A DNA stretch of 64,000 nt from an uncultured Allobosea sp. Its GTDB lineage: Bacteria > Pseudomonadota > Alphaproteobacteria > Rhizobiales > Beijerinckiaceae. Positions 30,629 through 43,573 of this stretch are shown here, piece by piece. The stretch spans positions 99,101-163,100 of the forward strand of contig NZ_CAMFKW010000006.1 of the NCBI RefSeq assembly GCF_945957345.1, given 5' to 3'. Under the pieces are notes generated by a model. That model did not search any database. It had not been told where the DNA came from and worked only from the letters and a program-made list of their open reading frames with translations. The stretch's first letter is position 1. Each line of letters begins with the position of its first letter. Made by a program: the position numbers and the translations under genes.

Positions 30629-31539
30629 TGAATGCTTTCCGCCCCAGCCGCCACGGCTCGCGCCGCCCGCGCGTCTCCTTCGAATTCTTCCCGCCGAAGA
30701 CGGAGGAGATGGAGGTCGCGCTGTGGGACAGCGTGCGCCGGCTCGAGCCGCTCGGCCCCAGCTTCGTCTCGGTGACCTATGGCGCCGGCGGCTCCACCCG
30801 CGAGCGCACCCACGCCACCGTCAAGCGCATGGTCGAGGAGACCGCGTTGAAGCCGGCCGCGCATCTGACCTGCGTCTCGGCTTCGAAGGCCGAGATCGAC
30901 GAGGTCATCCGCTCTTATTGGGATGCTGGCGTGCGCCACGTCGTGGCCCTGCGCGGCGATCCGGCCGGCGGTCTCGGTACGGCCTACGAGCCGCATCCTG
31001 AGGGCTATCACCAGACTTCCGATCTCGTCGCCGGCTTGAAGCGCATCGGCGATTTCGAGGTCACGGTTTCGGCCTATCCGGAGAAGCATCCGGAAGCCGC
31101 CTCGCTCGATGCCGATATCGACGCGCTCAAGAAGAAGGTCGATGCCGGCGCGACGCGGGCGATCACCCAGTTCTTCTTCGATAACGACGTCTATTTCCGC
31201 TATCTCGACAAGGTGCGCGCGCGCGGCATCGAAATCCCGATCCTGCCCGGCATCGTCCCCGTCCAGAACTTCAAGCAGACCGCCAACTTCGCCCGAAAGA
31301 CCGGCGCCAGCGTGCCGCAATGGCTGGCCGACCGCTTCGAGGGGCTGGAGGAGGACGTTGCGACGCGCCGTCTCGTCGCCGCCGCCGTCTGCGCCGAGCA
31401 GGTCCTGGACCTGATCGATCGCGGCGCGACCGACCTGCATTTCTACACGATGAACAAGGCCGACCTCGTCTATGCCATCTGCCATCTCGTCGGCCTCAAG
31501 CCCGAGAAGCCAGCGGCCCAAGCGGTGGCGGCGGAGTAA
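30625..31539 (+). CDS. metF: Methylenetetrahydrofolate reductase
   Basis: [65 protein letters not shown] overlap with upstream gene. Confidence 0.96.
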   Translation: MMNAFRPSRHGSRRPRVSFEFFPPKTEEMEVALWDSVRRLEPLGPSFVSVTYGAGGSTRERTHATVKRMVEETALKPAAHLTCVSASKAEIDEVIRSYWDAGVRHVVALRGDPAGGLGTAYEPHPEGYHQTSDLVAGLKRIGDFEVTVSAYPEKHPEAASLDADIDALKKKVDAGATRAITQFFFDNDVYFRYLDKVRARGIEIPILPGIVPVQNFKQTANFARKTGASVPQWLADRFEGLEEDVATRRLVAAAVCAEQVLDLIDRGATDLHFYTMNKADLVYAICHLVGLKPEKPAAQAVAAE

Positions 31540-31543
31540 GCCT

Positions 31544-35296
<3,753 letters not shown>

Positions 35297-35352
35297 CTAT
35301 TTTCCGGCGCCGCGGCGGGCATGACGCGCTGCCGCAGCGCCGGAGACCGTTC

Positions 35353-35787
35353 GTGACGACTGACGAGGCCAGGATCATCCGCAAGGCGGAGGTGGCGGAT
35401 TTGCCGCGCATCCATGCCATCCGCATGGCCGTGCGCGAGAACATCCTGAGCGATCCCTCGAAGGTGACGGCCGCGGATGTCGCCTGGTATCGCGAGCAGG
35501 CGATCTTTCTTGTTGCAGAGAGTGCGGGCGAGATCGCGGGCTTCGCCTGTGCCAACCATCAGACCGGGCTGATCTGGGCCTTGTTCATCGATCCGGCAGA
35601 GGAGGGGCGGGGGCACGGCAGGGCGCTGCTCGATGCGGCGCTCGCCGGTTTGAAGGCCGCTGGCCATGCCCAGGCCTGGCTCGAAACCGGCGCCGGCACG
35701 CGGGCGGAGCGGTTCTATGTCCGGCACGGTTGGCGCGATATGGGCCGCGGTCTCGACGGGCAGATCGTCTTCACCCGGTTGCTGTAG
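35353..35787 (+). CDS. GNAT family N-acetyltransferase
   Basis: IIRKAEVADLPRIHAIRMAVREN, LIWALFIDPAEEGRGHGRALLDAALAGLKAAGHAQAWLETGAGTRAERFYVRHGWRDMG. Confidence 0.88.
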   Translation: MTTDEARIIRKAEVADLPRIHAIRMAVRENILSDPSKVTAADVAWYREQAIFLVAESAGEIAGFACANHQTGLIWALFIDPAEEGRGHGRALLDAALAGLKAAGHAQAWLETGAGTRAERFYVRHGWRDMGRGLDGQIVFTRLL

Positions 35788-35817
35788 GGCCCCGCAGCCT
35801 GCAGGGACCGAGCCGGT

Positions 35818-36756
35818 TCATTCGGCCGGCAGCCGGCTTGTGACGCTCGCAAGCGGCTTGTCGAACATCCGCAAGGTGGCGCCGCCGGCCATGCTGGCGA
35901 CATGCAGGGCGGCCTGAGCTTCCGCGAAGAGGGTGGCGGGGTCGCGATGGCGCTGCTCTTCGAGGCTCACGGCGCCGATCGAGATCGTGAAGTCGATCAC
36001 CAGGGTTCCGCGCGAGATCGGCCGACAGAGCAGATGGCGCGCATTCTCGAGGCTCGCGGCAAATCGCTGCTGGCCCGCCGGCATCCGCAACAGAAGGGCG
36101 AATTGACTCCTGTTGATGCGCCCGCTCGCGAGAGCGTCCGGGAAGAGCCGCGCGAGGCGCTCATCGAAACGGGTGAGCAATTCGTCGCTGGCGGAGGTGC
36201 CGAAGGTTTCGACGATGTCGTGGAAGTCGTCGATATCCACGATGACCAGCCCAAAGGCCTCCCGGTCGAAGCGCGCGCCGTGCAGCGCCTGGCCGAGGCG
36301 GGTTTCGAAGTCGCGGCGGGTGGAGGGCGCGATGATCGGCTGGTGCCGTGACAGCGCCGCCAGATCGCCCCACAGGCCCTTCTCGGCGGTGACATCCTGT
36401 TTCGAACCGAAGATGCGAAACGGGCGGCCATTCTGATGGCCGACGCCGACGATCAGCCGCATCCAGCGTCTTTCATTGCTCGCGGTGCGGATCCGGCAAT
36501 CGAGCGAAAACGCGCCGCCATTGCGGATTATGCCGCTGCGCAGGCGGTTCATTTCGCTGCGCGAGCCCGCTTCATAGAGGTCGAGGATCGACGAGCGCTG
36601 GATGGTGGAGCCGCGCTGCAAGCCGAACAGATCGTAGACGCCATCGGTCCAGCTCAGGGCTTCATTGGCGAGATTGCATTCCCAGGCGCCAATGGCGGCC
36701 GGTTGGCCGGACACACGGCAAAGCTCGGCGGCGAGATGTTGTTGCTGGCTGTTCAA
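35818..36756 (-). CDS. PAS plus degenerate GGDEF-domain protein
   Basis: PAS-like WECNLANEALSWTDGVYDLFGL; GGDEF-like FGLVIVDIDDFHDIVETFGTSASDELLTRFDERL, but the signature is replaced by GRINRSQFALL. Confidence 0.8.
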   Translation of the reverse strand: MNSQQQHLAAELCRVSGQPAAIGAWECNLANEALSWTDGVYDLFGLQRGSTIQRSSILDLYEAGSRSEMNRLRSGIIRNGGAFSLDCRIRTASNERRWMRLIVGVGHQNGRPFRIFGSKQDVTAEKGLWGDLAALSRHQPIIAPSTRRDFETRLGQALHGARFDREAFGLVIVDIDDFHDIVETFGTSASDELLTRFDERLARLFPDALASGRINRSQFALLLRMPAGQQRFAASLENARHLLCRPISRGTLVIDFTISIGAVSLEEQRHRDPATLFAEAQAALHVASMAGGATLRMFDKPLASVTSRLPAE

Positions 36757-36863
36757 GGCTGCCCCCTTCCGGTCTGCCTTACCGGGAAGGCTACACTATG
36801 GGGCGGGAGTTAAGCGAGCCTTGCCAAAGCACCCCCGGGGCGCTGCCGCTCACGGGATCGCGA

Positions 36864-37667
36864 TCAGGCTATTCGGGAGCCCTGCGTCGTCGCGAGCAGG
36901 TCGCGCAAAGTCGTGATCGTCGAGGAATCCGCGACGCCGTCGACCTTTTCCGGCCGCCAATGACGCTGAAAGGCCGCGACCACCGCTTCGAGCTTCTCGT
37001 CGTAGATGCCGTCCACCGTGACGCCATAGCCCAGCATCGCGAACATCGCCTGCAGCGCTTCGACCGGCTGGCCGCTCTCGCCGCGGGCGAAGAAGCGTCC
37101 GCCGCGGATGGGGGCCGGCTCGGTCCAGAGCCCGACGCCGGCTTCGGCGAAGCGCCGCCACGGGAATTTCTCGCCGGGGTCGATCTTGCGGCCGGGTGCG
37201 ATGTCGGAATGGGCGAGCACGCGCTCAGGCGGAATGGACCAGCGCTCGCAGATGTCGCGGCAGAGATTCAGCGTCGCGGCGAGCTGCTCCTTCGGATAAT
37301 CGGGCAGGCCGCCGGGATGGCCGGGATTGGCGATCTCGATGCCGATCGAGCAGGAATTGATGTCCGTCTCGCCAGCCCAGTGCGAGGCGCCGGCATGCCA
37401 GGCGCGCCGCCCTTCCGGCACGAGCTGGAGCGTGTGGCCGTTCTCGAAGACGAAATAATGCGACGAGACCTGCGCGACCGGGTTGCAGAGCCATTGCAGC
37501 GCTTCGCCTGCGACCGGCATGCCGGTGTAGTGCAAGATCAGCATGTCCGGCCGGCGGCCCGGCGTGCCGTCCGCGTGCTTGCGCTCGCCGTGATTGGGCG
37601 AGGGGAAAATCTTGGCGGCGAAGCGGCTGTCGGGCTTGGCCACGTCCGGTGAAGCGATATCGGTCAT
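36864..37667 (-). CDS. N-acetylmuramoyl-L-alanine amidase (AmpD-like) with peptidoglycan-binding domain
   Basis: LILHYTGMPVAGEALQWL, VSSHYFVFENGHTLQLVPEGRRAWHAGASHW, VLAHSDIAPGRKIDPGEKFPW; C-terminal LQAMFAMLGYGVTVDGIYDEKLEAVVAAFQRHWRP. Confidence 0.94.
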   Translation of the reverse strand: MTDIASPDVAKPDSRFAAKIFPSPNHGERKHADGTPGRRPDMLILHYTGMPVAGEALQWLCNPVAQVSSHYFVFENGHTLQLVPEGRRAWHAGASHWAGETDINSCSIGIEIANPGHPGGLPDYPKEQLAATLNLCRDICERWSIPPERVLAHSDIAPGRKIDPGEKFPWRRFAEAGVGLWTEPAPIRGGRFFARGESGQPVEALQAMFAMLGYGVTVDGIYDEKLEAVVAAFQRHWRPEKVDGVADSSTITTLRDLLATTQGSRIA

Positions 37668-37676
37668 GCGGGCTGC

Positions 37677-38429
37677 TCAGGCGGGTTGCGGCGCGAGGCT
37701 GCGGCTCATGCCGCGTTCCTTCTGGATGGCATCCCAGGCGGCGTTGATGGCGGCGATGCGGCGCGTCGCGATGGCGACCGCCTCCTCGGGGAGGCCGCGG
37801 GCGATCTCGCGGTCGGGATGGGTCTCGGCGACGAGGCGGCGGTAATGCCGCTTCAGCTCGGCGTCGTCCATCTCGCGGCTGGCGCCGATGACGAGATAAG
37901 GATCGTCCGGCCGGCGGGCATGGCGGGCCTCGATCCGCGCGAAATCGGACTCGGCGATGCCGAAGATGCCGGCGACCGAGACGAGGTAGGCGTGCTCGGC
38001 CTCGTGGATCGCACCATCGGCGGCGGCGATCAGGAAGAGGCCGTCGAGCACGTCCTCCAGCAGGGCGGGTTCGTCCTTGAAGGCGCCGGCGATCTGCGCG
38101 GCATAGGCCTCGAAGCCGGCGCTGGTCTGCTTGGCGAGGTCGAACAGGCGTTCGATGCGCTGCTGCTGGTCGGGCGGGACCTCGACGATGCGGCGGAAGG
38201 CGGTGACCTCGTCGCAGGTCACGACGCCGTCCGAGCGCGCCATCTTGGCGGCGAGCGCAACGAGGCCGGTGGTGAAGACGAGCTCACGCGGGGCCGGGCC
38301 GAAGGGCGCGCCCTCGCGATCGACCAGGACATGGCCGGCGAGCGCACCGACGAGCGCGCCGAGCGGCCCGCCGATGACGAGCCCGAGCCCGCCGCCGCCC
38401 AGAGCGCCCCAGAATGAGGAAGCCATCAC
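37677..38429 (-). CDS. TerB-like / J-domain protein (DjlA-like)
   Basis: GALVGALAGHVLVD, TerB-like ARSDGVVTCDEVTAFRRI..., C-terminal DPYLVIGASREMDDAELKRHYRRLVAETHPDREIARGLPEEAVAIATRRIAAINAAWDAI (HPD). Confidence 0.9.
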   Translation of the reverse strand: MMASSFWGALGGGGLGLVIGGPLGALVGALAGHVLVDREGAPFGPAPRELVFTTGLVALAAKMARSDGVVTCDEVTAFRRIVEVPPDQQQRIERLFDLAKQTSAGFEAYAAQIAGAFKDEPALLEDVLDGLFLIAAADGAIHEAEHAYLVSVAGIFGIAESDFARIEARHARRPDDPYLVIGASREMDDAELKRHYRRLVAETHPDREIARGLPEEAVAIATRRIAAINAAWDAIQKERGMSRSLAPQPA

Positions 38430-38764
38430 AAAAGCCGATCCCGGTGAATCCGAAGCGCGGATGATGAAAGGAGGGAGCGATACAACGCAAGTGCGCCCGG
38501 TGCGGCGGCCTGCCGCGCCAAAAAAAGCAGTTCCGGTGGGGAATGGGGCCGAAATGGGGCGGCTGATTCGCTTGCTTGATTCGCGCCGGACGGCGGGCAG
38601 CCGGCGAAGTTTTTTGCGCCAGCCAATACATGGGAATACTTTATAGTTTAATATAGAATAAATTCCTGTTTGTGCCTATAGTAGTTCGTTTTTCTGTGAA
38701 GCGGGCCAGATTATCGACACATTCAGATATCAGTTGGCCGCCCCCATCTGCCAGTCATGGCGCA

Positions 38765-39406
38765 ATGGGGTTCAAATTCGACATGCGATATATCTGTGGT
38801 GGTCTCGCGGCTGCGTGCCTGATTAGCCTCTCCGGGGTTGCCCTGGCCGAGGATTATGTCAACGCGGAAACGGACCCCAGAGCGCTGATCGTTCGTGACG
38901 CCGAGATCGCCCGCGCCAAGGCCGCGGCGGCGAAGGGCGAGGAGGCCCCCGCCGAGGCGTCGCCGACGAAGGCAAGCACTCGCTCGGCCAAGGCCGAGGC
39001 CCGCACCAGCCGCGCGCTCGCGGCGCCTGCCGGTTCCGAGAGCATCAAGGCGATCGTCGCCCGCCATGCCGCCGCCAACGGCGTGCCGTTCTCGCTGGCC
39101 GACGCGATCGTGCGCGTCGAGAGCCGCTACAATCCGCGCGCTTCGCATGCCGGCAATTTCGGCCTGATGCAGATCCGCCACCAGACGGCGCGCGGGATGG
39201 GCTATTCCGGCAGCGCGAGCGGGCTGCTCGATGCCGAGACCAATGCCCGCTACGGCATGAAATACCTCGCCATGGCCTACAAGATGGCCGGCGGCGACAC
39301 CTGCCGCACGATCATGAAGTACCAGAGCGGCCACATGACCACCCATATGAGCGGCGCCAACCGCACCTATTGCGCCAAGGTGCGCACGATCACGGCCCGC
39401 AACTGA
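38765..39406 (+). CDS. Lytic transglycosylase (SLT domain)
   Basis: NGVPFSLADAIVRVESRYNPRASHAGNFGLMQIRHQTARGMGY...TNARYGMKYLAMAYKMAGGDTCRTIMKYQSGH. Confidence 0.92.
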   Translation: MGFKFDMRYICGGLAAACLISLSGVALAEDYVNAETDPRALIVRDAEIARAKAAAAKGEEAPAEASPTKASTRSAKAEARTSRALAAPAGSESIKAIVARHAAANGVPFSLADAIVRVESRYNPRASHAGNFGLMQIRHQTARGMGYSGSASGLLDAETNARYGMKYLAMAYKMAGGDTCRTIMKYQSGHMTTHMSGANRTYCAKVRTITARN

Positions 39407-39469
39407 TCCAACTTGGAGACACCGGACGCGGTTCCGCTTGACGTGGGCCGCGCCAGCGCGCATTTGCCC

Positions 39470-39881
39470 CTCGCCAGTCGGCCGGACGGCCGCTCTCGCT
39501 CGCGAGGGAGGAAAGTCCGGGCTCCACGGAAACACGGTGCCGGATAACGTCCGGCGGGGGCGACCCCAGGGAAAGCGCCACAGAGATCGAACCGCCCTGC
39601 GCTGGAGAGCTTCGGCTTTTCCGGCAGGGTAAGGGTGAAAAGGTGCGGTAAGAGCGCACCGCGGACCCGGCAACGGGGACGGCATGGCAAGCCCCACCGG
39701 GAGCAAAACCGAATAGGGACGATGCTGCCCGCGCAAGCGGGCAGGGGCAGGTTTCTGTGCCTTGTCGTCCGGGTTGGTTGCTCGAGGCGCGCAGCAATGC
39801 GCGTCCCAGAGGAATGGCCGTCACGTCGGGGGAGCGATCCTCCGGCCATCCAGAACCCGGCTTACAGGCCGACTGGCGCTT
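39470..39881 (+). ncRNA. rnpB: RNase P RNA component, bacterial type A
   Basis: Conserved GAGGAAAGTCCGGGCTCCACGGAAACA (CR-I), GGGTAAGGGTGAAAAGGTGCGGTAAGAGCGCACC, AGAGGAATGGCCGTC; terminal 12-bp helix CGCCAGTCGGCC (39472-39483) / GGCCGACTGGCG (39868-39879). Confidence 0.96.
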
Positions 39882-40019
39882 GATGCCCGCAAATTCTACT
39901 CCAGCGGGCATCTGAAGCGATCGCCTGCGCTTCCGGTGCTCACGGACCGATGTCCGCTCCGCTCCGGTTCTCGGCGATCGCTCCAGCTTCCGCGCTGGAG
40001 CGAATTTCCAAGCATCAAG
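39879..40019. repeat. 141-bp imperfect inverted-repeat element just 3' of rnpB
   Basis: Left arm CTTGATGC...AAATTCtaCTCCAGC...AGCGATCGCC pairs with right arm GGCGATCGCT...GCTGGAGcGAATTT...GCATCAAG. Confidence 0.7.
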
Positions 40020-40059
40020 CCGCAAGAGCCGATTGGCTCAGGCTCCTGAATGCGCCGCC

Positions 40060-40482
40060 TCAGGCCACCGTCAGTTCGACCGGGATGTTGCCCTTCGTCG
40101 CGTGCGAATAGGGGCAGACCACATGGGCCTTCTGGACGAGGTCCTCGACCACGGCCTTGTCGAGCCCGGGCACCGAGACGGTCAGCTTGGCAGTGATGCC
40201 GAAGCCCTGGCCGTCATCGCGCGGGCCGATGCCGATATCGGCCGAAACGCGTGCGTCTTCCGGGACCCTCACCTTCTCCTTGCCGGCGACGAACTTGAGC
40301 GCGCCGAGGAAGCAGGCCGAATAGCCCATGGCGAAGAGCTGCTCGGGATTGGTGCCTTCGCCGCCACCGCCGCCGAGTTCCTTCGGCGTGTTCAGCACGA
40401 GCTTGACGTTGCCGGTATCGGTCGCGGCCTGGCCTTCGCGGCCGCCGGTGGCGGAACCGTGGGCGGTATAGAGCGTCTTCAT
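40060..40482 (-). CDS. ohr: Organic hydroperoxide resistance protein (Ohr/OsmC family)
   Basis: MKTLYTAHGSATGGREGQAATDTGNVKLVLNTPKELGG...GTNPEQLFAMGYSACFLGALKFVAGKEK...VCPYSHATKGNIPVELTVA. Confidence 0.95.
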   Translation of the reverse strand: MKTLYTAHGSATGGREGQAATDTGNVKLVLNTPKELGGGGGEGTNPEQLFAMGYSACFLGALKFVAGKEKVRVPEDARVSADIGIGPRDDGQGFGITAKLTVSVPGLDKAVVEDLVQKAHVVCPYSHATKGNIPVELTVA

Positions 40483-40525
40483 GAGGGTGTCTCCTTCCTT
40501 GGGTGAAGCGATACTTGTCATATAG

Positions 40526-40552
40526 ATTGTGTACAATTAGATTGTCAACAAT
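40526..40552. promoter_or_regulatory. Tandem dyads ATTGT-GT-ACAAT and ATTGT-CA-ACAAT, candidate OhrR operator
   Basis: Two 12-bp inverted repeats with 15-bp periodicity in the ohr/ohrR divergent intergenic region. Confidence 0.75.
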
Positions 40553-40632
40553 TAATTTGAGCAAGGCAGAGAGCGGTTGATTGCCGGGCCGCTTTCGGCT
40601 TTTCGTGACACAGGATGATCGGCGAGGGCGCG

Positions 40633-41097
40633 ATGGCGGAGCAGGACAAGGCCGGGGAGGGCATGCCGCATCTCGAGCAGCAGCTCTGCTTCGCGATCTA
40701 TCAGGTCGGTCATGCCTTCAACCGGGCCTATCGTCCGATCCTGGCCGCGCTCGGACTGACCTATCCGCAATATCTCGTGATGCTCGTGCTCTGGGAGCAG
40801 GACGGGCTCACGGTGAAGGAGCTCGGCGAGCGATTGATGCTCGATTCCGGCACGCTGACGCCGCTGCTGAAGCGGCTAGAAGCCTCTGGCCTGATCCGCC
40901 GCGAGCGCGATGCACGCGACGAGCGGCAGGTCCGCATCCATCTCGCCGGGAAGGGCGAGGGGCTTCGCGCACAAGGGCGCTGCGTCCAGGAAGCGATCGG
41001 CCAGGCGCTCGGCGGGACGGCCGGGGAGGCCGGCCGGCTGCGCGATCAGCTCGGCCTCGTGCGCGATGCGCTGCTGGCGGCCTCGCACGAAGATTGA
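40633..41097 (+). CDS. ohrR: MarR-family organic hydroperoxide sensor OhrR
   Basis: [89 protein letters not shown] (N-terminal LCFAIY Cys); divergent from ohr. A start at 40615 is also possible. Confidence 0.93.
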   Translation: MAEQDKAGEGMPHLEQQLCFAIYQVGHAFNRAYRPILAALGLTYPQYLVMLVLWEQDGLTVKELGERLMLDSGTLTPLLKRLEASGLIRRERDARDERQVRIHLAGKGEGLRAQGRCVQEAIGQALGGTAGEAGRLRDQLGLVRDALLAASHED

Positions 41098-41120
41098 ACG
41101 CCTGCCTTCTGCATAGCCGT

Positions 41121-41268
41121 CACCTTTGTCATTTCGGGGCTTCGCGTAGCGAAGAGCCCGGAACCCACGGCTGGGCGAGAGATCTGCAGCGGAGCTGGGG
41201 ATCGAATGTCTTACCCAGTCGGGGGTTCCGGGTTCGCGCCTAGCGCGCGCCCCGGAATGACAAGGGTG
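41121..41268. repeat. Long extragenic palindromic element (148 bp)
   Basis: caccttTGTCATTTCGGGGCttcgcg... ends with ...cgcGCCCCGGAATGACAagggtg. Confidence 0.75.
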
Positions 41269-41670
41269 TGACGCCTTCCATGTTGCTTCCGGCCTGGGCT
41301 TGTTGATGGCTCGCCGAAAATAACGACGCGCGTTCGTAAAATTTTTTCGCAGCGCTGAGGCGCTTTTCCGCCGGCTGAAGAGCTTGGGCGGCGCCGAATT
41401 GCGCGTGCTTACGGATACTTAACCTTAACGGGCTGTGATGGCGGAGAGTCCCCGCCGGTGCGTCGTTGTGCCTGCGATTCCATTGACGCCCATATAGGCC
41501 CATGCTATCCCAAATCATCCCGTCGAAGCCGGCAGGCAAACCAAGGGTCAGGCTCCGTGTGCCGCGCGGAATTTGGCTCGCTGGCCTGCCTTGCCCGCCT
41601 CGACGGGGAGTTCTTTCGCCGCTTGCGCATTTCAGCGGCGACGCCCTGAAGAGCAGGCCGGGAGGCGGCG

Positions 41671-42147
41671 TTGACGGACCGCTTCGTCTCGAATTTCACG
41701 AACCGGCTCGACGCCAAGGGGCGCGTCTCCATTCCCTCAAGCTTCCGGTCGGTACTGGCCAAGGACGGCTACGAGGGTCTCTATGTTCATCAGTCGCTCG
41801 ACCTGCCGGCGCTGGATGCCGGCGGCAACGCGCTGAGGGCCACGATCGACGACATCCTCGCACGCTTCTCGCCGTTCTCGGACGAGTGGGAATTGCTCTC
41901 GACGGCGCTGAACGGCACCTCGGAGGTGCTCAAGATCGACACGGAGGGGCGCATGGTGCTGAGCGAGGCGCTGAAGGCGCATGCCGGCATCGGCGACGCC
42001 GTGACATTCGTCGGCCATGGCCACAAGTTCCAGATCTGGGAGCCGGAACGGTTCCGTGCGCATCTCGAGGCGGCGCGGACGCGCCTGCGCGACGTGAAGC
42101 GCACGCTTGGCAGCTTGACGATTCCAACGGGAGGGGCTGGCACATGA
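41671..42147 (+). CDS. mraZ: Transcriptional regulator MraZ
   Basis: [75 protein letters not shown]. Confidence 0.93.
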   Translation: MTDRFVSNFTNRLDAKGRVSIPSSFRSVLAKDGYEGLYVHQSLDLPALDAGGNALRATIDDILARFSPFSDEWELLSTALNGTSEVLKIDTEGRMVLSEALKAHAGIGDAVTFVGHGHKFQIWEPERFRAHLEAARTRLRDVKRTLGSLTIPTGGAGT

Positions 42148-43184
42148 CGGACCATGGCGACCGTTCCGGCGGAGCCATCGGCGAACAGGTTCGTCACGTG
42201 CCCGTGTTGCTCGCCGAGGTTCTGCACGCGCTTTCGCCGCAGGCCGGCGGGCGCTATCTCGACGGCACCTTCGGAGCAGGGGGCTATTCGCGCGCAATCC
42301 TCGATGCCGCGCCGGACGTGACCCTGCTCGGGCTCGACCGCGATCCGAGCGCTATCGCCGGCGGGGCCGATCTCGTCGCGGCCATGTCAGGGCGGCTGAC
42401 GCTGTCCGAGGCCAATTTCGGTGAGCTGGCCGAAGAGGCCGAACGCTTCAGGATGGTGCCGCTCGACGGCGTCGTGCTCGATATCGGCGTCTCGTCCATG
42501 CAGATCGACCAGGCGGAGCGCGGCTTTTCGTTCCGCTTCGACGGCCCGCTCGACATGCGGATGAGCAGCACCGGGCAGAGCGCTGCCGACCTCGTCAACG
42601 AGGCCGAGGAAGGACTGCTCGCCAACATCTTCTACCACTACGGCGAGGAGCGCCGCTCGCGCGCCGTCGCTCGCGCCGTGATCGAGGCGCGCCGCAAGGC
42701 GCCGATCACGACGACCAAGCAGCTGGCTGATCTCGTCGCCGGCATCGTGCGGGGCGAGCCCGGCGGGGCGCATCCGGCGACGCGGGTGTTCCAGGCGCTG
42801 CGGATCGCGGTCAATGACGAGCTCGGCGAGCTCGTCCGGGCGCTGCATGCGGCCGAGACGGTGCTGAAGCCCGGCGGGCGGCTGGTCGTCGTGACCTTCC
42901 ATTCCCTCGAAGACCGCATCGTCAAGCAGTTCTTCGCCGAGCGTTCCGGCCGGGTGCCGGCGGGCTCGCGCCACGCGCCGGCGGTTGCCGCCGCGCAGCC
43001 GACCTTCAGGCTGGTCGAGAAGGGGGCCGTCGCCCCGTCCGAGGTCGAGATGCGGGCCAATCCGCGGGCGCGCTCGGCCAAGCTGCGTGCCGCCGAGCGC
43101 AACGAGGCGCCGGCGCGCGGGGCCGATGCCGGCCTCGTCGCGCTCTCCACCGTTCCCGACCCGCAGCCGCGCCGGAGATCCTGA
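42144..43184 (+). CDS. rsmH: 16S rRNA (cytosine(1402)-N(4))-methyltransferase RsmH
   Basis: [99 protein letters not shown]. Confidence 0.97.
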   Translation: MTDHGDRSGGAIGEQVRHVPVLLAEVLHALSPQAGGRYLDGTFGAGGYSRAILDAAPDVTLLGLDRDPSAIAGGADLVAAMSGRLTLSEANFGELAEEAERFRMVPLDGVVLDIGVSSMQIDQAERGFSFRFDGPLDMRMSSTGQSAADLVNEAEEGLLANIFYHYGEERRSRAVARAVIEARRKAPITTTKQLADLVAGIVRGEPGGAHPATRVFQALRIAVNDELGELVRALHAAETVLKPGGRLVVVTFHSLEDRIVKQFFAERSGRVPAGSRHAPAVAAAQPTFRLVEKGAVAPSEVEMRANPRARSAKLRAAERNEAPARGADAGLVALSTVPDPQPRRRS

Positions 43185-43186
43185 GC

Positions 43187-43573
43187 GTGATCAAGCTCCT
43201 GCATGTCATCGCCATCGGCGCGCTGGTCTCATCGGCGGTCTATGCCTATTCGATCAAATACGAGACGACGCTTGCGACCGAGCAGCTCCAGAAGCTCAGA
43301 GGCAAGATTCAGCGCGAGCGTGACGCCATCCAGGTGCTCAAGGCCGAATGGCAGTTTCTCAACCGGCCCGACCGCGTCCAGATGCTGGCCGAGCGCCATC
43401 TCGATCTCCAGCCCTTCGTGGTGACGCAGGTGGTCAAGCCCTCCGACATCCCGAACCGCGGGCCGAAGGTCGATGCCATCGGCCGCAAGCTGGAGGATCT
43501 CGGCCTGGGTCTGCCGACCGAGACGCCGCGTGACCGCAAGGCGAGCGCGACCACGCCGGGAGCCATGCCGTGA
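43187..43573 (+). CDS. ftsL: Cell division protein FtsL-like
   Basis: Short bitopic protein (TM, then coiled coil TEQLQKLRGKIQRERDAIQVLKAEWQFLNRPDRVQMLAERHLDLQPF) between rsmH and ftsI. Confidence 0.88.
   Translation: MIKLLHVIAIGALVSSAVYAYSIKYETTLATEQLQKLRGKIQRERDAIQVLKAEWQFLNRPDRVQMLAERHLDLQPFVVTQVVKPSDIPNRGPKVDAIGRKLEDLGLGLPTETPRDRKASATTPGAMP

Noticed and set aside
39367-40049. Several ORFs on both strands across 39.4-40.0 kb
   Set aside because: The region is RNase P RNA plus a structured inverted repeat; the ORFs have no protein-like features.
41401-41460. TTAACCTTAACGGG upstream of mraZ as a CtrA site
   Set aside because: The spacing between TTAA boxes is 2 nt, not the required 7. Only half-site similarity.
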